Shown here: in pieces, positions 1 to 7,900 of the stretch | How positions within the stretch are numbered: position 1 is the stretch's first letter | How the letters are laid out: each line of letters starts with the position of its first letter | NCBI GenBank assembly: GCA_009760855.2 | Contig: WPIO01000121.1 | Span: 669,001-680,000 of the forward strand | Origin: Cristatella mucedo | Lineage: Eukaryota; Bryozoa; Phylactolaemata; Cristatellidae | DNA: 11,000 nucleotides | Direction: 5' to 3' | The notes under the pieces: generated by a model | The model's database searches: none | What the model was told of the DNA's origin: nothing | Seen by the model: the letters and a program-made list of their open reading frames with translations, nothing else | Position numbers and translations under genes: made by a program

Positions 1-119
1 TGTTGTAACTAGTGTCAGTTGTTGATTTTTTACGCGACCGGATCCTAGTTCGTACCTCCAAATATTTGTAAGTCGAACCGTCGTAAGTAAGTAAGTAGGC
101 GGCTGACTGTATTTATGAG

Positions 120-820
120 GAGCGTTCGCGGTACCTGAGCCAAGCAGCCTTCGTTGCCCTGGCAGCAGGGTTGGCCCGGATTCGCTGTTGGTCGGACGCT
201 CGTAAGCGCCTCAAGCGGCTCTCCTGTTGCCTCTCCCCCTGACCACGGCCCTGAAGTGCTGGCTGTGTCCATCGACCCTGACGGCATCAAGCACCGGGTC
301 GTGCCACCACGAGTCGTCATCACGAAGCTGCGATAGTTCGCCAGGCTCGTGGAAGCCCGTGCTTGGGAGGCCCAGCCTGCACAGGGCAGGGTCAGCCGCT
401 GCCTGGCCACGCACAGATTCGCCACCCACAGTCACTTCTTAACCGTGGTTCTTGGCCTGTCGTTCCGGGCTTGAAAGCTCGTGCGCCGAACGAGGCAGCC
501 TGGACGCGCTACCAGCGGCTGCTGCCGGGAGTTGGGCACCATACCCTGCGACGGTTACCAGATGCCGCCTCTGCCGCCCGAAGGCAGAGACCGCTTGCCA
601 CGTGCTGAGCCACTGCCGGCAGATGATACATGCAATTACGGCTCGATACAACGTGTTTCTGGGCTGGCCTAATCGGAGCTCTTCCGGCCACAGCGCTCAA
701 CTGCATGCCGGCAGGCCGCGCCCTCCCGCTTGCCGGTGATTTTGCTCTTAAGCCGGACCTGGTCATTGAAAGCGGCACTGATTTTTCGTTAATTTCTATT
801 CTTGCCCCCTCGCGCGCACA
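120..820 (+). pseudogene. Decayed R2/NeSL-like non-LTR retrotransposon, C-terminal part
   Basis: This is the end of a polyprotein whose live relatives carry reverse transcriptase, a zinc knuckle and a restriction-like endonuclease. Frame 1 (from about 139) carries a stretch ending in VVITKLR and then, past a stop at 334-336, a reading with RLVEARAW and THSHFL, typical of the thumb/linker region. Frame 2 holds LDALPAAAAGSW and a knuckle CRLC-x8-H-x4-C (563-616) followed by ITARYNVFL, where R2-type proteins usually have a RHN-type motif. Frame 3 holds LKPDLVIESGTDFSLISI (747-800), matching the KPDLV...VDVT endonuclease core. The catalytic aspartate of the usual VDVT motif is gone, replaced by SLIS. 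Stops at 334 and 475 and two frame changes show it is dead. The reverse transcriptase core is absent. The right end stops at an ACGC microsatellite. Assignment to an endonuclease-bearing R2-type clade is fairly firm; the exact clade is not. Confidence 0.72.
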
Positions 821-843
821 CGCGCACGCACGCACGCACGCAG
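811..843. repeat. (ACGC)n/(CG)n microsatellite
   Basis: Short alternating purine-pyrimidine tract of CG, CA and ACGC units. It abuts the end of the retrotransposon fossil, and slippage here may have erased the element's true 3' end. Confidence 0.85.
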
Positions 844-974
844 CCATCGTAGGCGAAGGTGAGTTTTTACGATCCTTCTCTTTCTTTATCCGACCTCTCA
901 GCTGGCGGAAAATAAGCGAACGGCGACGCTCGGCACGAACTCGTCGAGCGCGGAAAGCAGGAAAGGGCCAGAAT

Positions 975-1026
<52 letters not shown>
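975..1026. repeat. (CCG)n trinucleotide microsatellite
   Basis: About 17 perfect CCG/GCC units. Read in the three forward frames it gives poly-arginine, poly-proline or poly-alanine, which produces several long but spurious ORFs around it. No frame gives a recognisable domain. Confidence 0.95.
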
Positions 1027-1460
1027 AGCCTTTCGAACATACCGGAACTGAGAAGCGACAGCAGCGGCAGCAGCAGCAACGCCGCCGCCGTTGACGCAGA
1101 GGCCACTGTGCAGCCGCCGCCGCCGTCAAGCCGAGACGCCGGAGGCTGCCTCGCGTGCTGCGGCGGCCTCGCCTTCATCACTCCGACGGCTCGCTCCATC
1201 GGAGGCTGCAGCTGCTGGTGGAGCGACTCGCGGCCAGTGCACTGGTCACGATCACGCGTCGCCACGCTGCGACGGCTTCGACGGCTGCGACGCCTCAGCG
1301 AGACGCGCATCTGACGGCGACATTTGGCGGAAAAGACGAACAGAGAGCGGAATCGAACTCGCGCGAACGCGAACTTCGGTCGCGGCCGGGCGTTCCTCGA
1401 GCGCCTCTCGCTTGTACGGAGCAGCCGCCGGAAAGGGTGGCTTCGATTAGCGGGCATTAG
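1027..1460. other. GC- and CpG-rich block, no supported gene
   Basis: The stretch is rich in CpG and in CAG/CCG/ACG-type triplets, for example serial CGACGGCT-like words near 1265-1300. All three forward frames are partly open, which is what high GC alone produces. One frame (ATG at 973, stop at 1312-1314) runs through poly-arginine into a serine- and alanine-rich stretch and then an arginine-leucine-rich end. It has no family resemblance and a poor start context. It could be a promoter-associated CpG island or the 5' exon of a gene outside the window, but neither can be shown. Confidence 0.4.
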
Positions 1461-2317
1461 CAGCCACATGTCGGTCTTCGAAGTCGGTTCTCGTGTTATT
1501 CCATCGACCAGTCTGGACGACGGCTGTCGGACAGCCGTTACATAAAGTCGGCGAGCGCGCGTGCCACGCGCGCTTTGATCGATATGCAGATAGGGTGCAA
1601 ATAGAGTTTCCTAAAGAAAACTCTCCGTCTTTCTGTCGCTCTCATTATTTTCTCATTCGAGCGAGCGAGCCATTACTGGCGGCTCTGCTTTATTTAGCCG
1701 CAGTCACAAAGTGGCAGCAGCTCGTCTTGAGACCTCTGAAAGGCGACAGGTTGCCCGCAACGTGACCACTCGAGCGTCGCGTCAAAACAGCACTGGCATT
1801 GCGTGTCACTGTCACCGTGGCAGTCACCAAGAACTTTGGTTTCCATTACATCGTTTGCTTAGCGCTTGACATCATAAGGAGATAACCCTCCGGTACAATG
1901 TCGCTGTTCTCTCTCGGCTACTATTCAAGTTAATATCCAATGATTAAAAACGCTGGTATCTACGTCAACAAGTTTCTCTAGAGGCTAATTTCTTTGTGAA
2001 AGCATTAGCGAAAGACGAGACTGCCACCTGGTGGAAGATACTTACCGTTACATCAGGTATTTACCAGATATGTAACTGGTCAAGTTTAATATTCGCCAGT
2101 TACTTGGTCAGTTTCCATTCGCGGCTTGGAGTGCCATCACGCAGCATCGGGCACGCATAGTAAGCATCAGCTATTCACATCGGGGATCTCGTCATGCTTC
2201 CGATGCGATCAGTCTCTGGCCGAGCCGAGTCCCACCGTATCGCTTCAGATCGATGGGCGCTACAGCGGCGGCATGAAGTAGGAGCAGCAGGAAGGTAGCA
2301 GCGGCCCTCCTGCGCCT
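1461..2317. other. Intergenic or intronic stretch with no recognisable gene
   Basis: I see no ORF with coding character and no similarity to the repeats elsewhere in the window. The only structure is a pair of hairpin-forming inverted repeats near 1520-1574 and an 8-bp inverted repeat (GTAACTGG at 2072-2079, CCAGTTAC at 2096-2103). Confidence 0.5.
1520..1574. repeat. Two adjacent short inverted repeats
   Basis: ACGGCTGT (1520-1527) pairs perfectly with ACAGCCGT (1531-1538) across three bases. Sixteen bases on, AGCGCGCGTG (1554-1563) pairs perfectly with CACGCGCGCT (1565-1574) across one base. The second is partly low-complexity GC. No T-run follows either one, and no function is claimed. Confidence 0.55.
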
Positions 2318-2357
2318 CCCGCATTGTCCCGCATTGTCCCTCCTGCATTGTCCCGCA
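2318..2357. repeat. Short tandem repeat, about 10-14 bp unit
   Basis: The word CCCGCATTGT occurs twice back to back and a variant, CCTGCATTGTCCCGCA, follows after a few bases. The array is very short. Confidence 0.8.
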
Positions 2358-2386
2358 AATGTACGACGCTCGACGACCATTGAGTC

Positions 2387-2554
2387 ATGTACTACCTGTT
2401 GAACCTCGGCATTGAGCGCAAGGAACGGACGCCATCGCAGCTGCTATGCATCTCGGACGCCGTTTCCTGGTCGGAAGCCGGGCAATCCCCGTTACTGACC
2501 CGAAAGACGCGGGTAGCGACCACGGCCCCGGAAGCGCAGGGCTCTTATGGCTAG
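2387..2554 (+). CDS. Possible short ORF, 55 codons, unknown
   Basis: An ATG reading frame of 55 codons ending in TAG. It begins MYYLLNLGIERKERTPSQ and ends in APEAQGSYG. Third positions are mostly G or C, as in the gene at 7977-8411, which is why it is listed. Against it, a TGA lies two codons before the ATG, there is no domain, signal peptide or membrane segment, and the length is within chance range for GC-rich DNA. It might be part of an exon or a chance ORF. Confidence 0.18.
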   Translation: MYYLLNLGIERKERTPSQLLCISDAVSWSEAGQSPLLTRKTRVATTAPEAQGSYG

Positions 2555-2611
2555 GTAGCAAAATAATGTTTCCAAATATTTAAAATATAGGTGTTTCTGA
2601 TGCGTATACAT

Positions 2612-2612
2612 C

Positions 2613-2650
<38 letters not shown>

Positions 2651-2770
2651 ATACAGTATATATCCATATATTTATACTGTATATATGGTATATATATATA
2701 TATATGCCGTATATATATGTGTGTCTATACATATATATACTGTATATAAATGTGTCTATATATATATCTA
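2612..2770. repeat. (AT)n satellite with interspersed variants
   Basis: A pure TA run of about 33 bases is followed by imperfect TATA/TGTA blocks. It contains TACAGTATA and TATACTGTA (about 2654-2681) as an inverted pair, so the tract can fold into cruciforms. Imperfect units suggest an old array. Confidence 0.95.
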
Positions 2771-2902
2771 CTAATTAAAGTGAGACCATTCTTTATACCG
2801 CAGTGTGGCGGACTTGCGTCACGGGGCAAGTTTCCCGCAGGCAGCTCTGTCTTCTGTGACGGAACTACTGTTAGTCAAGCGAGTCCACAGGCAGTGAGCT
2901 GC
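2771..2902. other. Unannotated spacer
   Basis: A short stretch between the AT satellite and the SINE tail. No ORF, repeat or RNA signature is visible. Confidence 0.4.
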
Positions 2903-3010
2903 TCATATAATATCTAAATTATTTGTATAGCGCCCTAGAAGACGTTTATCTGTATTCGTGCGCTTCACATTTGCCACGGGGCTACAACCCACGTCCTCGG
3001 CCATCATATA
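2903..3010 (-). mobile_element. tRNA-derived SINE fragment, reverse strand
   Basis: Read on the minus strand it runs GAGGACGTGGGTTGTAGCCC (a decayed tRNA B box, 2978-2988), then AATGTGAAGCGC, then TAGGGCGCTATACAAAT and an AT-rich end. This matches the SINE at 10629-10775 in the same order and spacing, including the step from B box to tail. The A-box half is not clearly recognisable, so the 5' end is uncertain and may extend toward 3040. Confidence 0.75.
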
Positions 3011-3060
3011 CATTCATCTCGACCTCGGCAGGAGACGCGATTCTGGGGACAGTCCCGGTT

Positions 3061-3490
3061 GGGGCTTTCCCCGGAATCTTTCAGCGGCCGAGCGACCGAG
3101 CTTTACTGGTTGCTATTGACTCCGTGTAGCGATCGCGAAGAGGTCATTGAGCGCTCTGCTGGTAAGCGATACTAATGGCCGAATCCGCGCTAGAAAATAT
3201 GCGGCCCGCTGTTGCTGCTGCTTATTTATCGTGCGCCGCCGCATCGATCTATTTGCGACGACGGCACGAACGGAGGGGCGACCGGAAGTGAACAGGGAAC
3301 AGAATTAATCGCCACTGGTGAATAATTCGTAAGGAGAGCCCCCAACCCACCACCCCGAAGGTCGGCGCCGGTCGAGGGAAGGGGCGGTCTCAAGTTAACC
3401 GCGACTTTGCCTCCGCCTCAACTGAATGTGTTGCACACCGAGTTGCCTACTGCCACCATCCGCGACGCATCTCCCCGGTTTTGATGTGAC
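3061..3490. repeat. Dispersed repeat, copy A, left part
   Basis: Aligns in the same orientation to 6392-6825. The first 133 bases (3061-3193 against 6392-6524) align without a gap and differ at about nine positions. After that, identity drops to roughly three quarters, with several indels. The left edge is sharp, at GGGGCTTTCCCC. Alignment is lost near 3490, and the part that should follow appears at 5670-6076, as if one copy had been split. No ORF with coding character and no terminal inverted repeats are visible, so the class is unknown. Confidence 0.85.
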
Positions 3491-3997
3491 TATGTTTTTG
3501 TCACCGAGGACTTACGAGCCACTGTTTCGGCGTCACAAAGTTTCGCCACCAATAATATTTATTGCTATGAACCACCTTTTTTATCAAAATTCAGAAACAG
3601 ATGTATATTATAGAGGAAATCTTGCTTATATTAATACCCTTATATGAATAGGGCCGTTATACCTCGGTCCTGTTTACATCGTTAAGTGCACTACACACTT
3701 CCACCTTCGCTTCCTACTTTGTCTCAATTGTCGTTCTTAGTATTATTATCGTTAGTAACGATTGTGCTCTAAACACTGTATCATACATAGCTTACATCGA
3801 CCATCTTTGTTAGGACTGCAGCAGTCCCTATACATCTTTGGACTTTGTACTCCAGGTCTAGCCGCCCTTAAAAGTATCGGATTATTGTTGTGGCCTTCTA
3901 ATTTTGTCTTCTGCAGGTAGGTAAGTCTGTTTTGAAATTGTCATTGAAGTGACTTACTTTTTAACAAAATTTCACTCCGTACCTACGATAAAATTTC
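3491..3997. other. AT-rich stretch, nothing recognised
   Basis: It holds a chance 73-codon ORF (3426-3647) straddling the repeat edge, with no domain. A perfect 7-bp inverted repeat ATCGTTA/TAACGAT surrounds 3755. There is no similarity to the LINE or SINE sequences. It may be an older insertion inside the split repeat copy. Confidence 0.4.
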
Positions 3998-4041
3998 TAA
4001 TAATAATACATTGTATGTAGCGCCCTCAGAAAACTCGATAA

Positions 4042-5565
4042 CTATCTAAGCCCTTTACATTTGCTGCATAGGAAGCCCGATCGAATGGTGGATCCACTAA
4101 ATGCAGGAATAAATAGATAAGCTATTATTTTCTTTTTAAATGTGATACAGTCGGGAGATGTGATGATGCAATTCGGGAGTGATTTCCAGGCTTTGGGAGC
4201 ATACGAACTACAAGCATGGTCTCCATAGGATTTGAGGTTTGTACAAGATAAATTCATTCCAAAAAGCGGACGTTACGATGCTTAGCCTGGTGGAGGAGTT
4301 AATCGTATAAGTAGGCTCAAGCCAAAGAATGAAGGGATCTAAAAGTGAGTGACAAAACCTTAAATTCGATGCGTAGCTTGACTTTGAGCCAGTGCAGGTC
4401 GGCGGAATAGGTGTGGTGTGGCAACTGCGATGCTGACGACAGACAAATCTAGCTGCAGAGCTTTGCACCAGCTGTCTTTGCCTGAGTGCACTGACCGATA
4501 GACCAGCAAACAGTGAGTTGGAAAAATCAAGAAGGCATGTCAAAAATGCATGGATCAATTTAGATGCGGTATCCCTGTCTAATTAAGCCCAAATTTAAAA
4601 AAATGTATACAGCTGCAAGTATGTAGACTTGACTGCTGAGCTGATGTGATCGTCAAACGAAAGGCTACTTTGTAACATTACGGCTAGATTTCGTGAAGAT
4701 TGAACAGAAGTGCTAGCAAAGCCGATTTTGAACGTCAGCCTTTCCATTTTCTGCATCACACATTGTTTGGCCATAACTAGTCAGTTTAGCCGTGATGGCA
4801 AACACTAGGTAAGGCGGTTGCTTGCATGACCTCGGTCCCGAGGTCGTGGGTTCGATTCCTGCGGTGGGCAATCCTTCATCGCCACTGCAAGTGGTGGTGA
4901 TAGCCTTAAAGGCTCTTCTGTCGCTATACAAAAAGAGGCTGTTTAATCAGCTAGGATTTATTTATTTATGATCAATCACCTTTAAAAAAATGTACTGCCA
5001 TCCATGTGTGGATGTCATCATTCAACAAGGGTGTTGAGAGAATTCGACGTGCTGGAGGGCTGGGAGTGATCAAAGCAAAGGTAAACTGAGTGTCATCCGT
5101 ATAGAATTGAAAGTCTAGATTGTGCTTGGCAATCACGTCGGGAAGAGAGACAGTGTAAACCGAGAAAAGAACAAGACCAAGCACGGACCCCTGACGTACT
5201 CAGTATTACAGAGGTGCCTCTGGTGATCATTGTCCATTCACAACAATACTCTGGTGTCTCCAACTGAGATAGTACCTGAAACGACTCAATGCACTGCCGG
5301 TGATGCCCAGGCCAGATGCGGCGCTCAAGAAGTACTTGGCGATCCGTGGTATCAAAAGCTGCCCCAAGATAGAGCACCACAAGCACAGAGATAACCTACT
5401 CATGTCTGCATTCCTAAGTAGGTCTTTGTACACCTGAAGCAATGCTGACTCTTTGGAGTGATTAGCTCTCAAACCAGACTGGAACTTAACGAGCAAAGTT
5501 TGAAGTTCCAATGAATGAGTTCAGCTGATCTGCCACGACTAGTTCCAGTATCGTTGACCTACGTA
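4042..5565 (-). pseudogene. LINE reverse transcriptase ORF, broken
   Basis: Coding order on the minus strand matches the CR1/L2 clade. First VVADQLNSFIGTSNF (about 5545-5500), then KFQSGLRANHSKESALLQVY (about 5484-5420), motif A as LGAAFDTTD (about 5365-5339), GITGSALSRFRYYLS, then RQGSVLG into LVLFSVY, and the catalytic box as YTDD (5092-5103), where active elements have Y/F-A-D-D. After the SINE the ORF resumes with KMERLTFKIGFAST, SSRNLAVMLQSSLSFDDHIS, RDTASKLIHAFLTCLLDFSN, QSSAARFVCRQHRS and NLKSYGDHACSSYAPKAWKS near the C-terminus. Several frameshifts and in-frame stops (for example two near 4590-4600) make it non-functional. Confidence 0.87.
4775..4945 (+). mobile_element. tRNA-derived SINE nested in the LINE
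   Basis: A perfect RNA polymerase III B box GGTTCGATTCC sits at 4850-4860, preceded by GAGGTCGTG. The upstream A box is degenerate, somewhere in 4790-4815. The body then reads GGTGGTGATAGCC and CTTAAAGGCTCTTCTG, ending in TCGCTATACAAA. This body differs from the SINE at 10629, so it is probably a second family. The LINE coding frame is recognisable on both sides, up to about 4948 and again from about 4770, which brackets the insertion. Exact ends are approximate. Confidence 0.75.
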
Positions 5566-5570
5566 ACATT

Positions 5571-5669
5571 GCAGCGATTCGAGCTTCCGTCGAAAGAGGT
5601 GCCGCCGCCTCCGCTGATTGGCTGATCCACGCTTTCGTGACTTCCTTTCTAGACTTACATAACTTGTCT
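5571..5669. other. Junction between LINE and repeat copy A
   Basis: Short stretch with no clear similarity to the LINE or to the dispersed repeat. It may be decayed sequence of either. Confidence 0.3.
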
Positions 5670-6076
5670 TCCTACCTTTGCACTAAGGTACTTTGAGTTG
5701 GTGCACAACTCTGCTGCCGCGCGTATCCGTCGTAAATCTCGAAACTGGCGGACTAATCCGCTAATCTGCGCCTGCTCCTCATCGAGCAGCTTATCGACTG
5801 CTAGATTCCGTCGCACGCTTTCGTAGCGGGGCCTCAATCGTCCTCCGACAGCAACTATGTATACAGGCCTAACGTCGCATTGGCAGCATTCGTCTTAGCC
5901 TCGAAGCGGCACGTCATCACGCAACGCCGCACCGGTGCGACACTCACTCTTACACTCGCCGTTTTCTCTCAGCCTCGAATGAGCCACGCATCCCTTGGAG
6001 ACTTCGCATTCAGCTCCTAAAGCGAGGAACCGGCTACCAACCGACCGGACGTAGCGTCAACTCCTGATTCGACGGC
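5670..6076. repeat. Dispersed repeat, copy A, right part
   Basis: The best-aligned part, 5744-6076, matches 6931-7236 in the same orientation, with shared blocks such as GGACTAATCCGC, GCAGCTTATCGAC, CTCGAATGAG, GGAACCGGCTACC and CAACTCCTGA. Weaker similarity reaches left to about 5670. Both copies encode a similar minus-strand peptide around NLAVDKLL-x-EEQ-x-QI-x-GLVRQ, but flanking frames are not conserved, so coding is doubtful. This is the half missing from 3061-3490. Confidence 0.82.
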
Positions 6077-6391
6077 TTGCGATTGGTTCGGAGCCAGTAA
6101 CTTGCCTCGAGCTCTGACGCAAGCGACTCAGCCGACCGTCGGCCAAGGATAAGGTGGCCGGCCACGGGCAGCGTCGGCGCTCTCCTCTTGCAGCCTACCA
6201 GCCGCCAAAGCACGCTGAAACGGGGGGGGGGCGCCGTCGGACGGAAATTGGGACAACTGCGCCCACTGGCTGCTTTGTGGGTCGGCGTCTGTGCAAGGGG
6301 CAGTACACAATGGACAGGGCGGCAACATTACGTCGCGGCGGCTTTCATGCACTGTGCTCGAATCTCGCTGACTCTCGCTGACCACGATGTC
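6077..6391. other. Spacer between repeat copies, nothing recognised
   Basis: GC-rich, with a run of ten G at 6222-6231. Overlapping short ORFs occur on both strands without domains or consistent codon bias. It is not similar to the sequence left of 3061, so the two repeat copies are not a simple tandem duplication of a larger unit. Confidence 0.4.
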
Positions 6392-7236
6392 GGGGCTTTC
6401 CCCGGAATCTTCCGGCGGCCGAGCGACCGAGCTTTACTGGTTGCTATTGACTTCGTGTGGCGATCGCGTAGAGGTCAGTGAGCGCTCTGCTGGTAAGCGA
6501 GACTAATGACCGAAGCCGCGCTAGCCAACCCGCGGCCCACTGTTGCTACGGCACATTCAGCGCGCCCCGCCGTATCGATACTTTTGCGACGACGGCACAA
6601 ACGGAGCGTCCGAGGGTGAACAGGGACAGAATTAATCGCCGCTGGCCACTAATTCGCGAGGAGAGCCCCCCCCCCCCCACCCCACCCCACCGCCGAGAAG
6701 GTCCGGCGCCGGTCAACGGAAGGGGCGGCCTCAAGTTACCAGAGACTGCTTCCACCTCAACTGAATGTTGCACAGCGAGTCGTGTACTGCTGCCGCCGGT
6801 GCAGCATCTTCCCAGTCGTTGCTACCTAGCTGCCCTTGGCACTCTGGTGCCATACGGTGGAGCGTGTTGAGCTTCAAGCCTGGAACCCTGTCGCAGCGAC
6901 TTTGGGCCATACGCGACCAAAATCGACCTGACTGACGGACTAATCCGCCAATCTGCACCTGCTCCTCACCAAGCAGCTTATCGACAGCTAGATTCGGTCT
7001 CCCGTCGGTGCCTCCATCGTCCTCCACCAGCCGCAGGCCTACCTCGCACTGGTCTCAGCCTCGAACCGGCACGTCGTCGCGTAACGTCGTGCCGGCGTGG
7101 CACTCTTTCTTACGGTCGCCGCTCTCTGCTGGCCTCGAATGAGATTCGCGTACATGAGAGACGGCGTCTACAGCTCCGAAAGCTCGGAACCGGCTACCGA
7201 CCGACCGGAAGTCGCCTCAACTCCTGACTCGACGGC
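6392..7236. repeat. Dispersed repeat, copy B, continuous
   Basis: The reference copy of about 845 bp. The left half matches 3061-3490 and the right half matches 5670-6076. The first 133 bases are far better conserved than the rest. No terminal inverted repeats, no LTR and no polymerase III boxes are visible, and no ORF encodes a known transposase or polymerase. The minus-strand ORF at 6731-7027 shares a 20-residue patch with copy A. It could be a non-autonomous element, part of a larger unseen element, or a low-copy family. Confidence 0.83.
6666..6678. repeat. Poly-C run
   Basis: Thirteen consecutive C, followed by two CCCCA-type units. Copy A has only five C at the matching place, so the run expanded after the copies separated or is a sequencing artefact. 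Confidence 0.85.
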
Positions 7237-7364
7237 ATTCAAAAGCGAAGATAAAGATGCATCCGCTCCGCGAAGCCTATGCTTGGGAATCGTCCTCTTC
7301 GCGATAGCGATAGTTTTAAAATCACGCTCGCTATACATAGCTAACCAATTGATTATTTTCAGCC
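7237..7364. other. Spacer
   Basis: Short stretch between the dispersed repeat and the forward LINE fragment. No feature recognised. Confidence 0.35.
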
Positions 7365-7575
7365 TAAACCTGTGCATGCTGCCACTAACCACATTTGCAT
7401 GCTGACCCTGTGCATGTCACCCCTAACCATGTTATTCATTTCGTTTGTTTTTTCAAGCATGATTTTACTTACCATTCAATCGCATTTCCCTTTACAGCAA
7501 ATGTAAAGCGCCTAGTGAGAGATTAAGTTCTCTGAGGGCGCTTTATCAAGTGCATTATTATTATTGTCATTATTA
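7365..7575 (+). mobile_element. LINE 3' end fragment, forward strand
   Basis: It ends in CAGCAAATGTAAAGCGCCTAG (about 7496-7516), CTCTGAGGGCGCTTTATCAAG, then ATTATTATT repeats, matching the 3' end of the LINE at 3998-5570. Upstream are two copies of a 21-nt unit of the form GTGCATG...CACTAACCA (7372-7392 and 7410-7430). No coding part is present. It faces the reverse copy at 7655-7900. Confidence 0.82.
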
Positions 7576-7654
7576 TTAAGCTGCCTAGAAGCAGATTTGA
7601 TATCTTAGGGCCCGGGCTGGTTAAACGATGCATTGTTTTCAGCTGGTCCTGTGC

Positions 7655-7900
7655 TCTAATAATAATAATACACCTGATAAAGCGTCCTCAGTGAACTCAA
7701 TCTCTTTCTAGGCGCTGTACAATTGCTGCAAAGGAAGCTCGATCGAGTGGTTAGTGGTAGCATGCTCAATAAACAATAAGAGTTAACATGGTTAGTGGTG
7801 ATATGCACAGTTTCAGCTCGCTTATGCACATATAGGTCGAATCACAGGGACCCACCAAATGCTGTGATGAATAGGTGCATTTTCAATTTGTCTCCTCTCT
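7655..7900 (-). mobile_element. LINE 3' end fragment, reverse strand
   Basis: The minus strand reads CTCGATCGAGCTTCC, GCAGCAATTGTACAGCGCC, TTCACTGAGGACGCTTTATC, then TATTATTATTA. Further 5' it contains ATTCATCACAGCATTTGG, matching ATTCCTGCATTTAGTGG of the main LINE (about 4090-4110). The two 21-nt units also occur here, as 7747-7767 and 7788-7808 in reverse. Relative to the main LINE it carries about 85-100 extra bases holding those units. The right end merges into the pyrimidine-rich stretch before the gene at 7977. Confidence 0.82.

Larger units (their letters stand above)
3998..5570 (-). mobile_element. CR1/L2-like LINE, 5'-truncated, reverse strand
   Basis: On the minus strand this runs from inside the reverse transcriptase domain (about 5570) to a 3' end of the form AATGTAAAGGGCTTAG...CTGAGGGCGCTAC followed by TATTATTATTA (3998-4075). 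The 5' part (untranslated region, ORF1, endonuclease, start of the reverse transcriptase) is missing, as is usual for target-primed integration. The 3' end recurs at 7430-7575, 7655-7900 and 10543-10628. A forward-strand SINE (4775-4945) interrupts it. No target-site duplication was found by eye. Confidence 0.88.

Noticed and set aside
630-1094. 154-codon ORF with a long poly-proline run
   Set aside because: Its first part is the endonuclease remnant of the retrotransposon fossil in one frame, and the rest is ACGC and CCG microsatellite. It is not one gene.
509-1469. Long reverse-strand ORFs through 509-1129 and 867-1469
   Set aside because: Open only because the strand opposite the CCG tract and GC-rich DNA lacks stops. 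They are dominated by glycine or arginine runs.
2072-2103. 8-bp inverted repeat as an attachment site or element end
   Set aside because: Such short pairs are expected by chance in a window of this size and no element is bounded by them.
3061-3193. Known spliceosomal RNA or rRNA fragment as the conserved core
   Set aside because: No match to U1, U2, U4, U5, U6, 5S or other recognisable RNA motifs could be seen. Only the palindrome GGGGCTTTCCCC stands out.
3426-3647. 73-codon ORF
   Set aside because: It spans the edge of a dispersed repeat and unrelated AT-rich DNA, so it is a chance reading.
4840-4870. Functional tRNA gene around the perfect B box
   Set aside because: No cloverleaf can be drawn and the A box is decayed. 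The context is an insertion inside a LINE.
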